Source: an uncultured Lachnospiraceae bacterium (lineage in GTDB: Bacteria; Bacillota; Clostridia; Lachnospirales; Lachnospiraceae). From it: a stretch of DNA of 36,505 bases. The notes beneath the pieces were generated by a model that saw only the letters and a program-made list of their open reading frames with translations, ran no database searches and had not been told where the DNA came from. Below, piece by piece: positions 32,832 to 36,505 of the stretch. The DNA is taken from contig CAJTOK010000038.1 in assembly GCA_910577825.1 (NCBI GenBank), positions 1-36,505 on the forward strand, given 5' to 3'. Position numbers and translations under genes: made by a program. Every line of letters begins with the position of its first letter. Within the stretch, counting starts at the first letter, position 1.

Positions 32832-32875
32832 AAAAACTTCTGCCATAATTAAATATAACTCTGGCAGGAGTTTTT
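32832..32875 (+). terminator. Rho-independent terminator of fabV
   Basis: ACTTCTGCCA (32836-32845) pairs with TGGCAGGAGT (32862-32871) with one G-U, extended by AAAA/TTTT, followed by TTTTG. Confidence 0.8.
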
Positions 32876-32904
32876 GTGTATATTGTAAATTTTTTGAATT
32901 ATAC

Positions 32905-32933
32905 TTGTGAAAATTCCGTTAAAAGGTTATAAT
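32905..32933 (+). promoter_or_regulatory. promoter of the cytidylate-kinase-like / sirtuin-like operon
   Basis: TTGTGA (32905-32910) and TATAAT (32928-32933) are 17 bases apart; a strong AAGGAGGGGG precedes the first start codon. Confidence 0.6.
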
Positions 32934-33004
32934 ATAAAGTAACAAATATTTATAAAATTGTTAATTATTTTAATAGAAATGAAAAATATAAAGGAGGGGG
33001 TAAT

Positions 33005-33613
33005 ATGGATAAAGTAATTACTATAGGCAGGCAATATGGAAGCGGAGGAAGGGAAATAGGACAGAAAATTGCAGAGCATTATAATATTCCGTTTTATGAC
33101 AATGAACTTATAACAAGGGCAGCAAAAGAAAGTGGTTTTGCTGAGGAAACATTTGCAAGGGCAGAGGATAAAGCAACTAACAGTTTATTATATTCACTTG
33201 CAATGGGAATCAATGTTTATGGAAACCAGGATTTCGGGTTTAATGGTTTGTCACTTGATGACAGGATTTTCCTTGCACAGTCTGATATAATCAGGAAAGT
33301 TGCAGAAGAAGGCCCTTGTGTAATAGTAGGCAGATGTGCGGATTATGTACTTAAAGAATATGAAAATGTATGTAATGTATTTGTCCAGGCTGCAATGAGC
33401 TTCAGGATTGACAGGGCAGTAAACCAGTATGGTAATGATGAAAAATCAGTAGCAGACATAATTATTAAAAACGATAAACGCAGGTCAAATTATTATAATT
33501 ACCATGTTGGGGAAAAATGGACAAATCTTAATAATTATGATTTAGTTGTAAGAAGTGATTTAATGGGAATAGATAATACTGTGGATTGTATCTGTGCATA
33601 TCTTGGCAGATAA
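33005..33613 (+). CDS. cytidylate kinase-like family protein
   Basis: Encodes 202 residues. It opens with VITIGRQYGSGGREIG (residues 4-19), the glycine-rich nucleotide-binding loop of the cytidylate-kinase-like family PF13189, followed by AEHYNIPFYDNELI and a CVIVGRCADYVLKE strand/turn. These are P-loop kinases related to CMP kinase but of undefined substrate; a true Cmk has a different N-terminus (GPxGxGKST), so the symbol cmk is not used. It is followed after 67 bases by the sirtuin-like gene on the same strand. Confidence 0.88.
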   Translation: MDKVITIGRQYGSGGREIGQKIAEHYNIPFYDNELITRAAKESGFAEETFARAEDKATNSLLYSLAMGINVYGNQDFGFNGLSLDDRIFLAQSDIIRKVAEEGPCVIVGRCADYVLKEYENVCNVFVQAAMSFRIDRAVNQYGNDEKSVADIIIKNDKRRSNYYNYHVGEKWTNLNNYDLVVRSDLMGIDNTVDCICAYLGR

Positions 33614-33680
33614 CAGTTATAAAGTACAATGGTATGCCGTGGTTTACAGGCATATCTGGTAGTGGAAGGGGGTGCCGGTT

Positions 33681-34418
33681 ATGGAACAGAATCTTGAAAT
33701 GATTAAAAATATAATTAAAAATGGCAGCAATATTGTTATTCTTGGCGGAATTGAAGTAATGATGGAAGCAGGGCTTAATGGTGTAAGGGCTGAACATATC
33801 GCATATGATATAGAACAGAAATATGGATATTCAAATGATGATATTGTATCCTCTTTGTTTTTTTCAAGGCGTGTAGATATTTTTTATGATTATTATAAAG
33901 AAATCATACTTAACAAAGAGAAATTAGAACCAACATCTGTACATGAAGATGTTGCAAAATTACAGCGTTATGGGAAAGTTGACACGGTTATAACAAGAAT
34001 GGTATATTCGCTGTACCAGAAGGCAGGATGTGACAGGGTTATAGAACTCCATGGTTCGGTTGAACAGAACCGTTGTCCGGCATGTGGAAAAATATTTGGG
34101 CAGGATTATATAAGAAATGCAAAAAATGTACCTTTATGTGATACATGTAATGTGCCTTTAAGGCCTGGCTTTGCCCTTTTAGGGGAAATGATAGATAATG
34201 GAAAAATTACCCAGGCAAGCTGTGCCGTGGAAAGAGCAAATATATTAATGGTTCTTGGGGCATCGATAAGGTCGCCGCTTTGCAGGTATATTATAAAATA
34301 TTATAGCGGGGATAAAGTAATACTGCTTAATAAGGAAGAAGCGCCAGGTGATGACAGGGCAGATTACAGGGCTTATGGGAATGTTGGCAGGATGTTCCAT
34401 TATATTGCAGATTTTTAG
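33681..34418 (+). CDS. sirtuin-fold protein with degenerate NAD site
   Basis: Encodes 245 residues from ATG 33681, eight bases after AAGGGGG; an upstream GTG at 33672 overlaps that site. The Sir2 plan is recognisable: a zinc ribbon of Cys132-x2-Cys135 and Cys153-x2-Cys156, the catalytic-type His124 in IELHGS, RPGFALLGE (161-169) and LGASIRSPL near the end. However the NAD-binding GAGxS...GIPxFR segment reads LGGIEVMMEAGLNGVR (21-36), and the TQNID motif reads TRMVY (105-109), losing the key Asn and Asp. It is therefore doubtful as a deacetylase and may bind another ligand or be a structural relative. Confidence 0.8.
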   Translation: MEQNLEMIKNIIKNGSNIVILGGIEVMMEAGLNGVRAEHIAYDIEQKYGYSNDDIVSSLFFSRRVDIFYDYYKEIILNKEKLEPTSVHEDVAKLQRYGKVDTVITRMVYSLYQKAGCDRVIELHGSVEQNRCPACGKIFGQDYIRNAKNVPLCDTCNVPLRPGFALLGEMIDNGKITQASCAVERANILMVLGASIRSPLCRYIIKYYSGDKVILLNKEEAPGDDRADYRAYGNVGRMFHYIADF

Positions 34419-34466
34419 AGTGATAAAAATTACCATACACAAATATTTGTTTTTGATGTTATTTTC

Positions 34467-34495
34467 TTGACAGATATAAGCAGAAAATTTATAAT
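34467..34495 (+). promoter_or_regulatory. strong sigma-A promoter of the RCC1-repeat gene
   Basis: TTGACA (34467-34472) and TATAAT (34490-34495), both perfect consensus, are 17 bases apart. Confidence 0.8.
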
Positions 34496-34669
34496 TGGTT
34501 TTTAGGGTAACAAATTGTTATCTGTGCCGTGTTTTGTACGGTATAAACAATAATTTTAGTATTTTGTGGTGGTAATAAGGCAGAATGGTTTTCTGTCTTG
34601 CAGGCGTGTTACTGTGCACTGTCTGGTACAGGCCTGTTATGTGTAAACAGTGCAGGAATGAGGTTAAAA
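34496..34669 (+). other. structured 5' leader of the RCC1-repeat gene
   Basis: About 165 transcribed bases precede the start. TGCACTGT (34615-34622) pairs with ACAGTGCA (34647-34654) directly before the ribosome binding site, with the palindrome ACAGGCCTGT inside. Upstream, CCGT/ACGG and GCAGA/CTGTC small stems can form. No known riboswitch class was recognised, but a translational control element is plausible. Confidence 0.4.
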
Positions 34670-36262
34670 ATGAGACAAAAAATTATGTCAGTTTTTATGG
34701 CAGCAACATTAATGGTGGGAGCTAACCAGACTGTAACACCATCAGCTGCTATAAGGACAGCAGGTGCAAATGCTAATGCAGTATCAGTGGCTCTTGGGAG
34801 TTCCCATAGTGCCGCAGTATTAAAGAATGGCAGTCTGTATTGCTGGGGAAGCAATGATGCAGGCCAGGCTGGAAATAATTCAGATGAACAGCAGGACAAG
34901 CCAGTTAAAGTCCTTGATAATGTTGCAGAGGCAGCACTTGGTACTGCACATAGTGCTGCAGTAACAAAGAATGGTGATTTATACTGCTGGGGAAGCAATG
35001 ACAATGGACAGCTTGGGGACGGTTCGGGAGAAGACCAGCCAAAACCAGTTAAAGTCCTGGGTAATGTTGTATCTGTGTCACTTGGTGATTTACATAGTGC
35101 TGCAATAACAAAGAATGGTGATTTATATTGCTGGGGAAGCAATACAAGCGGACAGCTCGGTGACGGTTCAGAAGAGGACCAGGAGAAACCAGTAAAGGTT
35201 CTGGGCAATGTAGCAACAGCAGATTTAGGATATTCCCATAGTGCTGCAGTAACAAAGAATGGTGACTTATACTGCTGGGGAAGCAATGACAGCGGGCAGC
35301 TTGGGGATGGTTCAGAAGAAGACCAGCCAAAACCAGTTAAAATCCTTAGTAATGTATCAGAAGTATCATTAGGCGGGGCACATAGTGCCGCAGTAACAAA
35401 GAATGGCGATTTATACTGCTGGGGAAGCAATGACAGCGGACAGCTTGGGGACGGTTCAGAAGAAGACCAGCCAAAACCAGTTAAAGTCCTGGGTAATGCA
35501 AAATCAGTATCATTAGGCAATGCCCATAGTATTGCAGTAGCAAATAATGGTGACTTATACTGCTGGGGAAGCAATGTAAGCGGGCAGCTCGGGGATGGCA
35601 CAGGAGAAGACCAGCCAAAACCAGTTAAAGTCCTGGGTAATGTAAAATCAGCTGGTTCTGGTGAGGCACATAGTGCTGCAGTAACAAAGAATGGTGACTT
35701 ATACTGCTGGGGAAGCAATGACAGCGGGCAGCTCGGGGATGGCACAGGTGATGAACAGGATAAACCAGTTAAAATCCCAATTAATACAAGTAATTCTTCT
35801 GCTTCTGTAAAGATTGGCTATACAACAACAGCAAAGAAACTGGAATATGAAGTAATTAAGGTAAATGCAAATGGTACAGGGGAAGTTACACTTAAAGGCA
35901 CTTCTAATAAGAAGAGTAATAAGGGCTTTAAATCATTAAAGGTTGTGGACAGCATTAAAATTAATGGAAAAGCTTTTAAAGTAACATCAGTTTCAAGCAA
36001 TTCTTTTAGCGGCTATAAAAATTTAAAGACAGTTGTTATTGGCAAAAATGTTACAAGTATTGGTAATAAAGCATTTAATAACTGCAAGAAAGTGAAAAAA
36101 CTTACTATTAATTCTTCAAAACTTAAATCTGTAGGAAGTAAAGCAATAAGTGGAATTAATAAAAAAGCTAAGATAAAAGTTCCTAAGAGCTCATTAAAAA
36201 GTTATAAGAAACTATTTAAAGCTAAGTCCGGATATAAAAAGACAATGAAAATAAGCAAATAA
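34670..36262 (+). CDS. secreted seven-bladed RCC1-repeat protein with BspA-like LRR tail
   Basis: Encodes 530 residues from ATG 34670, chosen because GAGG (34660-34663) fits it; starts at 34598 and 34658 are less likely. Signal peptide: MRQKIMSVFMAATLMVGANQ, cleavage near AAIRTAGA. Seven 48-residue RCC1 units follow, each like HSAAVTKNGDLYCWGSNDSG then QLGDGSEEDQPKPVKV, predicting a complete seven-bladed beta-propeller. The last 150 residues hold leucine-rich BspA-type repeats (FSGYKNLKTVVIGKNVTSIG, FNNCKKVKKLTI) and a basic end. Together this is a surface or extracellular binding protein; ligand unknown. It has its own strong promoter and terminator. Confidence 0.9.
   Translation: MRQKIMSVFMAATLMVGANQTVTPSAAIRTAGANANAVSVALGSSHSAAVLKNGSLYCWGSNDAGQAGNNSDEQQDKPVKVLDNVAEAALGTAHSAAVTKNGDLYCWGSNDNGQLGDGSGEDQPKPVKVLGNVVSVSLGDLHSAAITKNGDLYCWGSNTSGQLGDGSEEDQEKPVKVLGNVATADLGYSHSAAVTKNGDLYCWGSNDSGQLGDGSEEDQPKPVKILSNVSEVSLGGAHSAAVTKNGDLYCWGSNDSGQLGDGSEEDQPKPVKVLGNAKSVSLGNAHSIAVANNGDLYCWGSNVSGQLGDGTGEDQPKPVKVLGNVKSAGSGEAHSAAVTKNGDLYCWGSNDSGQLGDGTGDEQDKPVKIPINTSNSSASVKIGYTTTAKKLEYEVIKVNANGTGEVTLKGTSNKKSNKGFKSLKVVDSIKINGKAFKVTSVSSNSFSGYKNLKTVVIGKNVTSIGNKAFNNCKKVKKLTINSSKLKSVGSKAISGINKKAKIKVPKSSLKSYKKLFKAKSGYKKTMKISK
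34775..35782 (+). repeat. seven tandem 144-bp coding repeats
   Basis: Seven in-frame units of exactly 48 codons, very similar at the DNA level (long shared blocks such as TACTGCTGGGGAAGCAATGA). Units 4 and 5 are nearly the same; units 1, 6 and 7 diverge most. This suggests recent duplication or gene conversion among the blades. Confidence 0.92.
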
Positions 36263-36288
36263 CTATTGCCTGCATTTTAAAAATGCCA

Positions 36289-36321
36289 GGGGCACACTGT
36301 TAAAAACAGTGTGCCCCTTTT
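36289..36321 (+). terminator. Rho-independent terminator of the RCC1-repeat gene
   Basis: GGGGCACACTGT (36289-36300) pairs perfectly with ACAGTGTGCCCC (36306-36317) around TAAAA, followed by TTTTC. Confidence 0.92.
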
Positions 36322-36390
36322 CTGGTTTTGTATGTAATTGTTGATAATAACACCTTGCTGGAAAAAGTTGAAAAAAGTTGAAAAAAGTTA

Positions 36391-36419
36391 TTGACAAGAT
36401 ATTACATGTATGGTAGTAT
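36391..36419 (+). promoter_or_regulatory. strong promoter, probably of an rRNA operon
   Basis: TTGACA (36391-36396) and TAGTAT (36414-36419) are 17 bases apart. Three phased GAAAAAGTT-like units (36361-36390) lie directly upstream like an UP element. The following 86 bases contain a TTGGC/GCCAA hairpin and ACATTGATAACTGAACAGT, wording typical of clostridial 16S rRNA leaders. No protein frame starts here; the rRNA gene itself would begin beyond the window. Confidence 0.6.
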
Positions 36420-36505
36420 ATAACACGTTGGCGCAAGAAAGCCAATAAATAAAGCACATTGATAACTGAACAGTAAAACAACCCTGAAAATTCTAAAACA
36501 AACCT

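Noticed and set aside
34609..35745. 378-codon open frame antisense to the RCC1 gene
   Set aside because: It mirrors the tandem repeats (its protein is itself a 48-residue repeat of Pro/Ser-rich nonsense), has no ribosome binding site and no family resemblance.
34775..35782. Regular tandem repeats as a possible CRISPR array
   Set aside because: Unit length is 144 bp, fully coding in one frame with RCC1 motifs, with no unique spacers and no cas genes.

Overview
The window looks like a chromosomal segment of a low-GC, spore-lineage member of the Clostridia, most likely Lachnospiraceae. This rests on A/T-ending codons, strong AGGAGG ribosome binding sites, a SpoIIR gene, a clostridial-type trans-2-enoyl-CoA reductase, ArgJ, an RCC1/BspA-like surface protein, and AgrC/LytTR plus C39-peptidase ABC transporter bacteriocin machinery. 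No species assignment is attempted.

Layout. 0-4.1 kb: a small secreted Ig-like protein, an unknown Ala/Thr-rich protein, a secreted parallel beta-helix protein, and ispE (isoprenoid MEP pathway). 4.3-9.6 kb: a VanY-type carboxypeptidase, a PlsC-type acyltransferase, a small membrane protein and a MATE exporter on the + strand, facing a DUF1934 protein and spoIIR on the - strand. 9.8-16.1 kb: a class A penicillin-binding protein, a GT2 glycosyltransferase, an ArsR/SmtB zinc-type sensor and a His-rich Zn/Cd P-type ATPase with an ArsR-like operator in its own promoter. 16.1-17.2 kb: a sulfotransferase-like protein.

17.4-26.95 kb is a self-contained, visibly AT-richer bacteriocin/quorum-sensing island. 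An AgrC-like kinase and a LytTR regulator read leftward. A 20-bp-period direct repeat matching LytTR (Blp/Com-type) boxes sits against the -35 of a rightward promoter. That promoter leads to a TTG-started 22-residue amphipathic peptide, a 47-residue double-glycine prepeptide (possible pheromone), a GyrI-like/DUF5085-like protein, a 71-residue double-glycine prepeptide (bacteriocin), several tiny two-helix membrane proteins (immunity candidates), a CPBP protease, a C39 ABC transporter and an HlyD-type accessory protein. The small-protein stretch carries a 34-bp direct repeat, a truncated gene remnant and a reading frame broken at a T7 tract, so it is evolving by duplication and decay.

27-36.5 kb returns to housekeeping and accessory genes. 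ArgJ converges on an operon of a Mrr-like membrane-anchored nuclease and an XPD/DinG-like helicase with an N-terminal Cas4-like nuclease domain. The promoter of that operon carries a LexA-type box exactly between -35 and -10, so it is predicted to be SOS-induced. Then come fabV/ter, a cytidylate-kinase-like protein, a sirtuin-fold protein that has lost its NAD-site residues, and a secreted protein with seven near-identical RCC1 repeats. The window ends in a strong promoter and leader that look like the start of an rRNA operon.

No tRNA, complete rRNA, CRISPR array, insertion sequence or phage module was seen.
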